64,000 bases of DNA from Ruminococcus flavefaciens (lineage in GTDB: Bacteria > Bacillota > Clostridia > Oscillospirales > Ruminococcaceae): positions 65,359-129,358 of the forward strand of contig NZ_FNWV01000002.1 in the NCBI RefSeq assembly GCF_900108555.1, read 5' to 3'. Each line of letters begins with the position of its first letter. Positions within the stretch are counted from its first letter, which is position 1. Shown piece by piece: positions 1 to 7,427 of this stretch. A program made the position numbers and the translations under genes. A model generated the notes under the pieces. That model searched no databases. It saw nothing but the letters and a program-made list of their open reading frames with translations, and had not been told where the DNA came from.

Positions 1-1779
1 ACAAAGAAGACAACTTCAACTACAACTGTTAAGCCTACAGAAACAACAAAGAAGACTACTTCTGCAACAACTGTTAAGCCTACAGAAACTACTAAAATGA
101 CCACTTCTGTTACAATTGTAAAGTCTACCGAAACTACAAAGGAGTCAACTTCTACTTCTTTGTCATCGACTACAACAAAAACAGAGACAACAACAACTTC
201 GACTTCAAAGACAACAAATACAACTACAACATTATCAAATACCACATCTACACAGACAGCAGGTACAACTTCCACAACTACAACATCTACAGTAACAACA
301 ACTTCAAAGCCTGTTGAGACAACTTCAACATCAACTACAACAGCTGCACAGTCAACAGAAACAACAAAGAAGACAACTTCAACTACAACTTTAGAGCCGA
401 CATCGGTAACTACTACAGATGTAACAACTACCGATCGTTCATACTGGACAGGTCCTAACGACTATGAGCTTACAACTTCCACAACAACTGTTAAGCCAAC
501 AGAAACAACAAAGAAGATAACTTCTATTGCAACTGCTGTGACCTCATCACAGACAACAACTACTACAATTACTGCCACAACAACTACATCTGATCCTCAC
601 GCACCATTTGCCAAGACAATAACAGGCGTTTTTGATCGCCTTGATTACAATGTTATCTGCATGACTGACGGCAGCCGTTATTCCTTTGTAACATCAGGCG
701 TTCCGTCAGATGTTCTTGAGACACTTCATTCTCTGAAAAAAGGCGACAACATAAAGATAGAATGTATGATGACTGCACGCTGGAGCATAGTTATAACATC
801 AATAGAAAGCATTGAAATAATTCCGTCTGCAACAACTACTACAGCTAAATCGACTGCCACAACTACAACTACAACAACAGTAACTTCTTCTAAGCCAACA
901 GAGACTACAAAGAAGACGACTTCTACAACAACTGTAAAGCCAACAGAGACTACAAAGAAGACAACTTCTACAACAATTGTAAAGCCAACAGAGACTACAA
1001 AGAAGACAACTACTTCAACAATTGTAAAGCCAACAGAAACTACAAAGAAGACTACTTCTGCAACATCAACAAACACTACAACATGGATGATCTATACAAC
1101 AACAACTACTGCTGCGATCACATCAACTACATCAACTTCAAAAACATCAATTGCATCTACTACTACAACTGCAAAGCCCGTAACAACAACTACTACAACA
1201 GAATTACCTACACTGACAACATCATCAACTTCAACAACAAATACAACAACTACTGCTACGATCACATCAACTACATCAACTTCAAAAACATCAATTGAAT
1301 CTACTACTACAACTGCAAAGCCTGTAACAACAACTACTACAACAGAATTACCTACGCTGACAACATCATCAACTTCAACAACAACAAATACAACTACTAC
1401 AACAACGATCATATCAACTACATCAACTTCAAAAACATCTATCGCATCTACTTCCAAAACAACTGTGACATCAACATCTACATCAACTGCAACAACAACA
1501 CAGACAACTACAACAACACCTGACACAGGCAAGAGATATAAGCTCGGCGATCCTAACGGTGACGGTCTTATAGACTCAGTTGACGCTTCTGCAATACTGA
1601 AGATATATGCAAGATTATCTACTAACAGCTCAGAGCCTACAGAAAAGGAAAAGGCAACCAGTGATGTAAATAATGACGGACTTATCGACTCAGCAGACGC
1701 ATCAAAGGTGCTTGCTTACTACGCATACATCTCAGCAAATGATACAATAGAGCTTGAAGCTTTTCTCAGCAGAAAATAA
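1..1779 (+). CDS. Thr-rich secreted protein with C-terminal dockerin (5' partial)
   Basis: The frame is open from base 1, so the gene begins outside the window. Most of the 592 visible residues are Thr/Ser-rich linker, with degenerate repeats such as ETTKKTTSTTTVKPT. One compact island (nt 601-825, starting APFAKTITGVFD) has ordinary composition and looks like a small beta-rich domain that I do not recognise. The C-terminus (nt about 1540-1740) is a type I-like dockerin: two calcium-loop segments, DPNGDGLIDSVDAS and DVNNDGLIDSADAS, each followed by a helix. A dockerin implies export and attachment to a cohesin on a scaffoldin. The next dockerin gene starts 26 bases downstream, so the two are probably co-transcribed. 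No catalytic domain is visible, but the missing N-terminus could hold one. Confidence 0.85.
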   Translation, partial: TKKTTSTTTVKPTETTKKTTSATTVKPTETTKMTTSVTIVKSTETTKESTSTSLSSTTTKTETTTTSTSKTTNTTTTLSNTTSTQTAGTTSTTTTSTVTTTSKPVETTSTSTTTAAQSTETTKKTTSTTTLEPTSVTTTDVTTTDRSYWTGPNDYELTTSTTTVKPTETTKKITSIATAVTSSQTTTTTITATTTTSDPHAPFAKTITGVFDRLDYNVICMTDGSRYSFVTSGVPSDVLETLHSLKKGDNIKIECMMTARWSIVITSIESIEIIPSATTTTAKSTATTTTTTTVTSSKPTETTKKTTSTTTVKPTETTKKTTSTTIVKPTETTKKTTTSTIVKPTETTKKTTSATSTNTTTWMIYTTTTTAAITSTTSTSKTSIASTTTTAKPVTTTTTTELPTLTTSSTSTTNTTTTATITSTTSTSKTSIESTTTTAKPVTTTTTTELPTLTTSSTSTTTNTTTTTTIISTTSTSKTSIASTSKTTVTSTSTSTATTTQTTTTTPDTGKRYKLGDPNGDGLIDSVDASAILKIYARLSTNSSEPTEKEKATSDVNNDGLIDSADASKVLAYYAYISANDTIELEAFLSRK

Positions 1780-1805
1780 GCTTTTTACACAAAGGAGCAT
1801 AAACA

Positions 1806-2645
1806 ATGAACAAGTATATCAAAAAATTTATCTCAGTAACTGCCGCAGCAGTAATGCTCGTATCATCAACAGCTTTACAGGCTTTTGCAGATGCGGCCAA
1901 AGGCGATGAATACGACCTCGGCGGTCTTGATCTGTCGAAGGCAACTGTAAAGCCTACGATCAGTATAACTCAGGAGACCATTGCAGAGGGTGAATATAAA
2001 GCTCATCCTATCAGGACAATAGATGTTACTATAAGCGGTGCTACGGGAAAATACGACAATGCAGGATTCAGCGTAAAGGTAGATGACAGACTTAAATTAG
2101 TCAAGGACGACGAAGGCTATATCGCAGAAGCAGGTCCGGCTCTCAAAAGAAGTATGTTTGAATGTATTCCCGAAGGAGATAACGGTTTCAGAGTTATTAT
2201 CGCAAGTGCAGGCGCGAAGAATGGTGACGGCGTAATGTTTTCATTTCAGGTCGAGCTTCCTGAGGGTATCAAATATGAAAAATTCCCTATTGAGATATAC
2301 TACAATAAAGAAACCGATCTTTTCACTAATGAAGCAATGGACGAAGAGGGAAAGCTCATGGAAGCATGGACATTCACTCAGGGTATCGAGCATGGATATA
2401 TAGAAGTATACGGTGATCTCTCACATGACCGTATCCCCAAGGGCGATGTGAACTACGACAGAAAGGTGGACTCTGTAGACGCTTCAATGATACTTGCTTT
2501 GTATGCCAAAATATCCACAGGCAAAACAGAGCCTACAGAAAAGCAGCTCACGGAATACGACTACAACGAGGACGGTGCTATAGACTCAGCAGACGCATCA
2601 AAGGTACTTGCTTACTACGCAGCAAATTCAACTTCAACTAAATAA
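1806..2645 (+). CDS. Secreted cohesin-like plus dockerin protein (possible adaptor scaffoldin)
   Basis: The 279-residue protein has a signal peptide (residues 1-29, basic start, hydrophobic core, AFA cleavage site). Residues about 45-200 form a beta-rich domain with cohesin-like features: an opening VDVTISGATGKYDNAGFSV strand, a middle FRVIIASAGAKNGDGVMFSF segment and an acidic ending. Residues about 215-277 are a dockerin with DVNYDRKVDSVDAS and DYNEDGAIDSADAS loops. A single cohesin followed by a dockerin is the layout of small adaptor scaffoldins in ruminococcal cellulosomes. The dockerin is sure; the cohesin call rests on pattern only and could be another beta-sandwich. ATG 1806 follows the SD-like aaaggag at 1791-1797. 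A strong terminator follows the stop codon. Confidence 0.7.
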   Translation: MNKYIKKFISVTAAAVMLVSSTALQAFADAAKGDEYDLGGLDLSKATVKPTISITQETIAEGEYKAHPIRTIDVTISGATGKYDNAGFSVKVDDRLKLVKDDEGYIAEAGPALKRSMFECIPEGDNGFRVIIASAGAKNGDGVMFSFQVELPEGIKYEKFPIEIYYNKETDLFTNEAMDEEGKLMEAWTFTQGIEHGYIEVYGDLSHDRIPKGDVNYDRKVDSVDASMILALYAKISTGKTEPTEKQLTEYDYNEDGAIDSADASKVLAYYAANSTSTK

Positions 2646-2650
2646 ACAGC

Positions 2651-2685
2651 AAGCCCCGAGGCATTGCCTCGGGGCTTGTCTTTTG
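2651..2685 (+). terminator. Intrinsic terminator after the dockerin pair
   Basis: A 13-bp perfect stem (caagccccgaggc paired with its complement at 2667-2679) with a 3-nt loop is followed by a T-rich run. Nearly the same stem ends malQ at 30706-30730. Confidence 0.9.
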
Positions 2686-2689
2686 AGCC

Positions 2690-2782
2690 ATTAGCCGTTA
2701 GCCCAGTGTAGGGGCGAGTTCCGCTCGCCCGATAATAAAGCGGCGAAGCCGCTTCCTGATGACTAACGGCAAGATCAAAATT
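2690..2782. repeat. Intergenic hairpin repeats
   Basis: After the terminator lies 'tgtaggggcgag' followed by its inverted partner (GGGCGAG, 5-nt loop, CTCGCCC), then a second hairpin aagcggcgaagccgctt. The block is bounded by the inverted words gccgttag (2694-2701) and ctaacggc (2763-2770). It belongs to the window-wide family of intergenic hairpin elements. Confidence 0.7.
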
Positions 2783-2855
2783 TTTTTAAATCACGCGATG
2801 ATATCTACCTGATAATTCAGTGTCTCTCGCGGCTGTATTTTGTTTATCGGTATCA

Positions 2856-3485
2856 TTATAGCGCGGAGCAAGGGTGCAGCGTCACGCTGCAATGCTCAAA
2901 GCTGACACCGTTTTCGTTAGCTTCGATCATAAGGAACGAAGCACCTTCCAGTCCGGAAGCCGAAACGGAAACTACATTTCCTTTCACGAAATTCTCGTGA
3001 CAATGACCGACTACGACGAGATCGTATCCCTTTACTTCTTCGCTTTCACAAGCCTTATCGAACTCGCCGTTTTTCAAAGATGACAGCGGTAAGAACGGAT
3101 AAGGCGCATTTACATCTAAAAACAGGAAATGCGAAAAACGTATTTTATACCCGTGACATTCGTTCTCATAAAGCAGCGGCATCTGCTTGATGAACTGCAT
3201 CTGCTCGTCCGTAAGCTTTTCCCTGATACCGTCATAATAAGCTCTCAGGTGCTCAACATCGGGATCAACATCTACTCCATGCTCAGCATAAAGCTCGCAG
3301 TTGCCTTTCAGACAGACTATCTCACTTGCTTTTAAAAGCTCAAGACATTCTGTTTCTTCATTTCCGCGCTGAAAGATATCTCCCAAGAATACTGTCAGGT
3401 CGGGAGCTTTTTCCCTTATCTGTTCAAGCACTTTTTTCAAAGCTTTAAGGTTTCCGTGAATATCTGAGAATACTGCGATCTTCAT
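2856..3485 (-). CDS. Metallophosphoesterase, YfcE-like
   Basis: The 209-residue protein carries the calcineurin-like metallophosphatase motifs in order: DIHGN near residue 8, GDI near 36, GNCE near 61, and GHCHEN near 160. These residues bind the two metal ions. The family members (YfcE/MJ0936 type) are cytosolic phosphodiesterases acting on small substrates; the substrate here is unknown. The start has a fair SD (agaaagga) just upstream. The last 11 residues (CSVTLHPCSAL) are encoded by an intergenic hairpin repeat (2874-2897), so the C-terminus looks like a repeat-driven extension. Confidence 0.85.
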   Translation of the reverse strand: MKIAVFSDIHGNLKALKKVLEQIREKAPDLTVFLGDIFQRGNEETECLELLKASEIVCLKGNCELYAEHGVDVDPDVEHLRAYYDGIREKLTDEQMQFIKQMPLLYENECHGYKIRFSHFLFLDVNAPYPFLPLSSLKNGEFDKACESEEVKGYDLVVVGHCHENFVKGNVVSVSASGLEGASFLMIEANENGVSFEHCSVTLHPCSAL

Positions 3486-3520
3486 AACTTATCCTTCTTT
3501 CTGTATCATGCTGTAAAAAT

Positions 3521-3560
3521 AGAAAAACGCCATAGTGCTCATATCAGAAAACTATGGCGT
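3521..3560 (-). terminator. Intrinsic terminator of the minus-strand lipoprotein gene
   Basis: A 9-bp stem (acgccatag at 3527-3535 paired with 3552-3560) is followed, reading leftwards, by ttttctattttt. It lies 26 bases past the stop of the gene at 3586. Confidence 0.8.
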
Positions 3561-3585
3561 AAAACTTTACGTTAACGGTTCGCTT

Positions 3586-4206
3586 TTACTTTAACACCGA
3601 AGCATCGGGTGCTGTGATCTTATCGGCAGTTATCTTATACTTGATAACTGTCTTTTTGTTGTTAGGATCCTTTCCTGTAGGGAAGAAGCATACATCAAAT
3701 TCGTTCATTTCATCGCCCAGGATAAATCCTCCGATGATACCGCTGAACTGTCCGTTTGAAGGGATAGTGAACGGATCAACGAAATACTTGTCGTCCTTGA
3801 AATGGCTTCCTGCATAGAGCTGTGTGCGGACCTCTGAATAGAGCTTAGTGCCCTGAGGGAGCTGAATGTAGAAGTTGTTGAGTGTGCTGAGCTCGTATTC
3901 CTTATCGGTATTGTTGCGGAGAGTGATGTCAAAGTAGATGAACTTAGCATTATCATCGCGCATACCTGTATCGAGAACAGCGTTGAGAGTAAAGTCAGTA
4001 TCGTTTGCGGATACCATAGTACCTAATTCGCCATTGATAACATCAGAACCCATAGAAGAAAGATCTACAGGAGACTTGTCCTCGTTAGAGCTTGTAGGAC
4101 GCGGCTGAGATGTTACCGTAGACTTCTTTTTGCCAAGACAACCTGCGGAAACAGAAGCTGTCATAACAGCCGCAAGAAGTAATGCATAAAGCTTTGTTTT
4201 TTTCAT
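3586..4206 (-). CDS. Lipoprotein with DUF4352-like Ig-type domain
   Basis: The 206-residue protein begins with a lipoprotein signal peptide ending in SVSAGC, so Cys22 should carry the lipid and the protein sits on the outer face of the membrane. A Ser/Thr/Pro-rich spacer follows. Residues about 60-200 form an all-beta domain resembling DUF4352 (extracellular Ig-like proteins often called telokin-like): a 'FTLNAVLDTG...FIYFDITLRNNTDKEYEL' pattern is typical. Function is unknown. Promoter and terminator are both recognisable, so it is a one-gene transcript. Confidence 0.75.
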   Translation of the reverse strand: MKKTKLYALLLAAVMTASVSAGCLGKKKSTVTSQPRPTSSNEDKSPVDLSSMGSDVINGELGTMVSANDTDFTLNAVLDTGMRDDNAKFIYFDITLRNNTDKEYELSTLNNFYIQLPQGTKLYSEVRTQLYAGSHFKDDKYFVDPFTIPSNGQFSGIIGGFILGDEMNEFDVCFFPTGKDPNNKKTVIKYKITADKITAPDASVLK

Positions 4207-4267
4207 TTTTCTATCCTCCGAATTGTTTGAAGCCGCTATACGGCGTATTTTTATTTATAACAACTAT

Positions 4268-4297
4268 AGTATATCACATTTTACAGCGAAATGTCAA
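4268..4297 (-). promoter_or_regulatory. Sigma-A type promoter of the lipoprotein gene at 3586-4206
   Basis: Reading leftwards: TTGACA (4292-4297), 18-bp spacer, TATACT (4268-4273), about 60 bases ahead of the start codon. Confidence 0.8.
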
Positions 4298-4353
4298 GAT
4301 TAATTCGGATAAGCGAAAAATAATAAAAGATGCGAAAAAATCAAAAAAAGCAC

Positions 4354-4383
4354 TTGCAAAACATAGTAAACCTATGGTATAAT
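4354..4383 (+). promoter_or_regulatory. Promoter of the Rrf2 regulator with an overlapping dyad
   Basis: TTGCAA (4354-4359), 18-bp spacer, TATAAT (4378-4383). Inside the spacer is the dyad catag-taaac-ctatg (4362-4376). A dyad in this position suggests repression, probably by the Rrf2 protein encoded directly downstream. Confidence 0.75.
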
Positions 4384-4421
4384 TAGCGTATATACAATGA
4401 CCGCTTGAAAGGAGCGTACTA

Positions 4422-4856
4422 ATGAAAATATCTACAAAAGGCAGATACGCACTCAGAATGTTGTATGATCTTGCTGTTCATCAGGAAGAAGGCTATGTAT
4501 CTTTAAAGGATATTGCTGACAGACAGAGTATATCAAAAAAATATCTTGAACAGATAGTGCCTCTTCTTAATAAAACGGGACTTCTCAGGACTAATCGCGG
4601 AAACAGAGGCGGTTATATGCTTGCAGGAAAGCCAAGTGATATCACAGTGGGAGATGTGCTGAAAGCAACTGAAGGAAGTCTTGCACCTGTAGCGTGTCTT
4701 GATTTTGAGCCAAATGAATGTCCGAGAGTGAATGAATGCTGCACACTTTTTGTCTGGGAAGGGCTTAATAAAGCTATAAACGATTACCTTGACAATATAA
4801 CTCTACAGACGATAATCGACCGAGGAACTGTTATGGGCGGAGACTATTGCATATAA
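4422..4856 (+). CDS. Rrf2-family transcriptional regulator (CymR/IscR-like)
   Basis: The 144-residue protein starts MKISTKGRYALRMLYDLA, the standard Rrf2 winged-helix opening, with the recognition helix around SISKKYLEQIVPLLNKTGLL and the RGNRGGY wing. Cys92, Cys100, Cys106 and Cys107 are spaced much like the [2Fe-2S] ligands of IscR (Cys92/98/104), so a cluster-binding sensor is possible. CymR, a family member, represses cysteine synthesis genes with CysK as partner; here the next gene, convergent, is cysK. That supports a CymR-type role, but the cysteines point towards IscR. SD gaaaggag precedes ATG 4422. Confidence 0.88.
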   Translation: MKISTKGRYALRMLYDLAVHQEEGYVSLKDIADRQSISKKYLEQIVPLLNKTGLLRTNRGNRGGYMLAGKPSDITVGDVLKATEGSLAPVACLDFEPNECPRVNECCTLFVWEGLNKAINDYLDNITLQTIIDRGTVMGGDYCI

Positions 4857-4873
4857 GCATTTAATAATGACAA

Positions 4874-4901
4874 AAGCGGAGCTTTTAAGCTCCGCTTTTG
4901 C
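4874..4901. terminator. Bidirectional terminator between the Rrf2 gene and cysK
   Basis: A 13-bp stem (aaaagcggagctt and its complement) with A-run before and T-run after serves both convergent genes. Confidence 0.85.
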
Positions 4902-4921
4902 TGTATAATGGCATTTAAGAA

Positions 4922-5848
4922 TTATTCAAACATAGGAGTTGATAGGTAACGCTCACCTGTATCAGGGAGAAGAGCAACGATGACCTTGCCCTTGTTCTCG
5001 GGGCGTTTTGCAAGCTGTATAGCAGCCCATACAGCTGCACCTGATGAGATACCAACGAGTACACCGTCGTTTCTTACGATGCTTCTGCCTGTTTCAAAAG
5101 CGTCCTCGTTTGAAACTGTGATGATCTCATCATAAATGCTTGTATTGAGTGTCTCTGGAACAAATCCTGCACCGATACCCTGTATCTTGTGAGGACCTGC
5201 TGTGCCCTCTGAGAGAACAGGAGAGCTCTTAGGCTCTACAGCAACAACCTTAACGTTAGGGTTCTTAGACTTGAGGTAAGCACCTGTACCGCTTAAAGTA
5301 CCGCCTGTACCTACACCTGCGACGAATATATCTACCTTTCCGTCAGTATCGTCCCATATCTCAACACCTGTTGTCTTTTCGTGGATAGCAGGGTTAGCAG
5401 GGTTAGTGAACTGTGAAGGTATAAAGCTTCCCTTGATCTCAGCAGCGAGCTCCTCAGCCTTAGCGATAGCACCCTTCATGCCCTTTGAACCGTCTGTGAG
5501 GACAAGCTCTGCGCCGTAAGCCTTCATAAGGTTGCGTCTTTCGATACTCATTGTCTCAGGCATTGTGATAATGAGTCTGTAGCCTCTTGAAGCTGCAACA
5601 GAAGCAAGACCGATACCTGTGTTACCGCTTGTAGGCTCGATAATAACGCTGCCCTCGCGGAGTATGCCCTTAGCCTCAGCGTCGTCGATCATAGCCTTTG
5701 CGATCCTGTCCTTGACGCTTCCTGCGGGGTTGAAGTATTCGAGCTTAGCGAGGATAGTAGCATTGAGCTCGTGTGTTTTTTCAAGGTTTGTGAGTTCGAG
5801 AAGGGGAGTTCCGCCGATGAGATCAGTGATCTTCTTATAAGTTTTCAT
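4922..5848 (-). CDS. cysK: Cysteine synthase A (O-acetylserine sulfhydrylase)
   Basis: It makes L-cysteine from O-acetylserine and sulfide, using pyridoxal phosphate, in the cytosol. The 308-residue length is normal. Lys46 in [10 protein letters not shown] binds the cofactor; TSGNTG forms the substrate loop, GVGTGGT the phosphate-binding loop, and SSGAA lies near the end. SD aaaggag is 8 bases ahead of the start. A strong promoter lies about 150 bases upstream, leaving a long leader with GGAA-type words that may be an operator for the neighbouring Rrf2 protein. Confidence 0.95.
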   Translation of the reverse strand: MKTYKKITDLIGGTPLLELTNLEKTHELNATILAKLEYFNPAGSVKDRIAKAMIDDAEAKGILREGSVIIEPTSGNTGIGLASVAASRGYRLIITMPETMSIERRNLMKAYGAELVLTDGSKGMKGAIAKAEELAAEIKGSFIPSQFTNPANPAIHEKTTGVEIWDDTDGKVDIFVAGVGTGGTLSGTGAYLKSKNPNVKVVAVEPKSSPVLSEGTAGPHKIQGIGAGFVPETLNTSIYDEIITVSNEDAFETGRSIVRNDGVLVGISSGAAVWAAIQLAKRPENKGKVIVALLPDTGERYLSTPMFE

Positions 5849-5999
5849 AATAATATCTCCTTTAATATATATTTAAATTTTCGTTTATTAAAAATAGCAT
5901 TTCTTGCATAGGATATTCAACATCGTTTAGAAAGAATATCGTACATTCATCTCACTCCATTTCATTCCACTATATTTCCTATATGTTTGATATGATATT

Positions 6000-6028
6000 A
6001 TTATAGCAGTAAAATTTACATTTGTCAA
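6000..6028 (-). promoter_or_regulatory. Promoter of cysK
   Basis: Reading leftwards: TTGACA (6023-6028), exactly 17 bp, TATAAT (6000-6005). The leader to the start codon is about 145 nt. Just past the -10, the minus strand at about 5944-5978 reads ATAGGAAATATAGTGGAATG and then ATGGAG, a series of GGA-centred words that could bind a repressor. Confidence 0.85.
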
Positions 6029-6054
6029 TCCCTTTTTATGATTTTTTTGAGAAA

Positions 6055-6085
6055 AAAATAAAGCTCCCGATATTTCGGGAGCTTT
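6055..6085 (-). terminator. Intrinsic terminator of the lipoprotein gene at 6093-6983
   Basis: An 11-bp stem (aaagctcccga and its complement, 4-nt loop) is followed leftwards by a run of seven T residues. Confidence 0.85.
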
Positions 6086-6092
6086 TATACTT

Positions 6093-6983
6093 TTAGTTCT
6101 TTGGCTTTTCGCCTGTGGAAGCAGTAGCAGCGAACTTAGCAAATTCGCCTGAAGGGATAACGTCCTCAACTTCCATAGCGTTTGAGTCGAAGTATACCCA
6201 TACGAGCATAGCAGCCATACCCGGGTTGTTCTTGAGGTTTATGCGGTAGCATACCTCTTCACCGGGCTTAGCGGAAACGTTGTCGCCGTATGCAACGAAG
6301 CCTGTTTCTGATGAAACGTCCTGAGCCTCGATGCTGCCGCCTACTCTGATATTACCCTGTATAACCTTATCGGGCTTGAGAGAATCGCCGCCGATAGTTG
6401 AGAAATCAGGGTTAAATCTTACAGCATAGTCCTTTTTCGGAATATTTTCCTTGAGCTTGAAGTATACCTCAATGAAGTCATCGTTGAACACATAGTCCTG
6501 ATCCTTTGAGATATCGATCCACAGACAGTATCTGCTGTCTGTCTTGCTTACGTAGTTATCAACAGAAGCAGCTGTTGTAGCTTCTGCAGCCTTAGTAACG
6601 ATCTGTGTGACTACCTGACCGTTAGCGTCTGTAGCCTTTTCACCGTTTGCCTCAGTAACTTCAACTATCTCTGTAGCAGGCTCTTTAGCAGCTGTAGGAT
6701 CTTCGGCGTTAAGTGCTGTAGCCTCATCGGGAGCTGATGCGAGTCCGAGATCGGCAGGTGAACCTGACTGGAAAGGAGTTACGACAACATTGCCTTTTTC
6801 GTTGTCGATGTGCTCGAGAGTAGGAGCGTTGCTGTCCTCTGTTGCAGCGTCTGTAGCTGCGCTGCTGTCATTATTTCCGCTGCCGTTGTCTTTTTTATTT
6901 GAATCCATACATGATGCGGCAGATGTAAGCAGAACGCAGGCAACAGCTGCGATCGCGATCATTCTTTTTCTAAAATTACTCAT
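6093..6983 (-). CDS. Lipoprotein with cohesin-like segment
   Basis: The 296-residue protein opens with a lipoprotein signal peptide ending TSAASC. Residues about 28-140 are low-complexity (Ala, Thr, Asp, Glu, Asn), likely a wall-spanning spacer. The C-terminal 150 residues are beta-rich and hold two stretches; the second, VSAKPGEEVCYRINLKNN followed by PGMAAMLVWVYFDSNAMEVE, matches the start of a cohesin (conserved NPG, then YDS and VLE-type strand), but the domain stops after about 55 residues. It may be a cut-down cohesin-fold adhesin or a different beta-sandwich. It has its own promoter and terminator. Confidence 0.7.
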   Translation of the reverse strand: MSNFRKRMIAIAAVACVLLTSAASCMDSNKKDNGSGNNDSSAATDAATEDSNAPTLEHIDNEKGNVVVTPFQSGSPADLGLASAPDEATALNAEDPTAAKEPATEIVEVTEANGEKATDANGQVVTQIVTKAAEATTAASVDNYVSKTDSRYCLWIDISKDQDYVFNDDFIEVYFKLKENIPKKDYAVRFNPDFSTIGGDSLKPDKVIQGNIRVGGSIEAQDVSSETGFVAYGDNVSAKPGEEVCYRINLKNNPGMAAMLVWVYFDSNAMEVEDVIPSGEFAKFAATASTGEKPKN

Positions 6984-7062
6984 ATTTTGCGTCCTTTCAT
7001 TTCATATAATGTTTTTATACGATTGAAAATGCGAAGCAGTGCTCTTCGCTAACCTTATAATA

Positions 7063-7091
7063 ATTATACACGCGCCTTTAATATTTGTCAA
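7063..7091 (-). promoter_or_regulatory. Promoter of the lipoprotein gene at 6093-6983
   Basis: Reading leftwards: TTGACA (7086-7091), 17 bp, TATAAT (7063-7068); a consensus vegetative promoter. Confidence 0.85.
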
Positions 7092-7244
7092 GCCGAATAA
7101 CAAATTGTAATCAATTCTTTGCATATTCACCACGGGGATTTCATCGTTCTGTCATTTTTGCCTGCAAGTGTAAAAACAGGTGATAAATTGGCAGATTAAT
7201 AAATAAAGTCATACCAATTTATTGTTTATTAGTTCAAATCATGT

Positions 7245-7273
7245 ATTGCAAAGAGTTCAAAGCCGTGTTATAA
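7245..7273 (+). promoter_or_regulatory. Promoter of the GH5 cellulase gene
   Basis: TTGCAA (7245-7250), 17 bp, TATAAT (7268-7273). The leader to the start is about 150 nt. Confidence 0.75.
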
Positions 7274-7427
7274 TTATAGTAAGTGTTCTTAAAATCGATA
7301 TCTGTATATTCCGCTTCTGTAAGATACACTATTATGACTCAAAACGATCAGCAGCGGAGCAGAGATATGGGGTATCGGTTGTGTTTGAGTTTTCGTGATC
7401 ATCTATGATGAAGAGAGGAAATTTGAA

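Larger units (their letters stand above)
6984..7427. other. Divergent intergenic region
   Basis: The gap holds two back-to-back promoters, for the lipoprotein on the left and the GH5 cellulase on the right. The middle (7100-7240) is AT-rich. I see no gene or strong hairpin there. Confidence 0.6.

Noticed and set aside
726-1532. Long Val-rich reading frames on the minus strand opposite the Thr-rich protein (also 11768-12256)
   Set aside because: They are the complement of aca/act Thr codons, which read as gtt/gtg/agt Val and Val-like codons. No ribosome site, and the plus frame has a dockerin.
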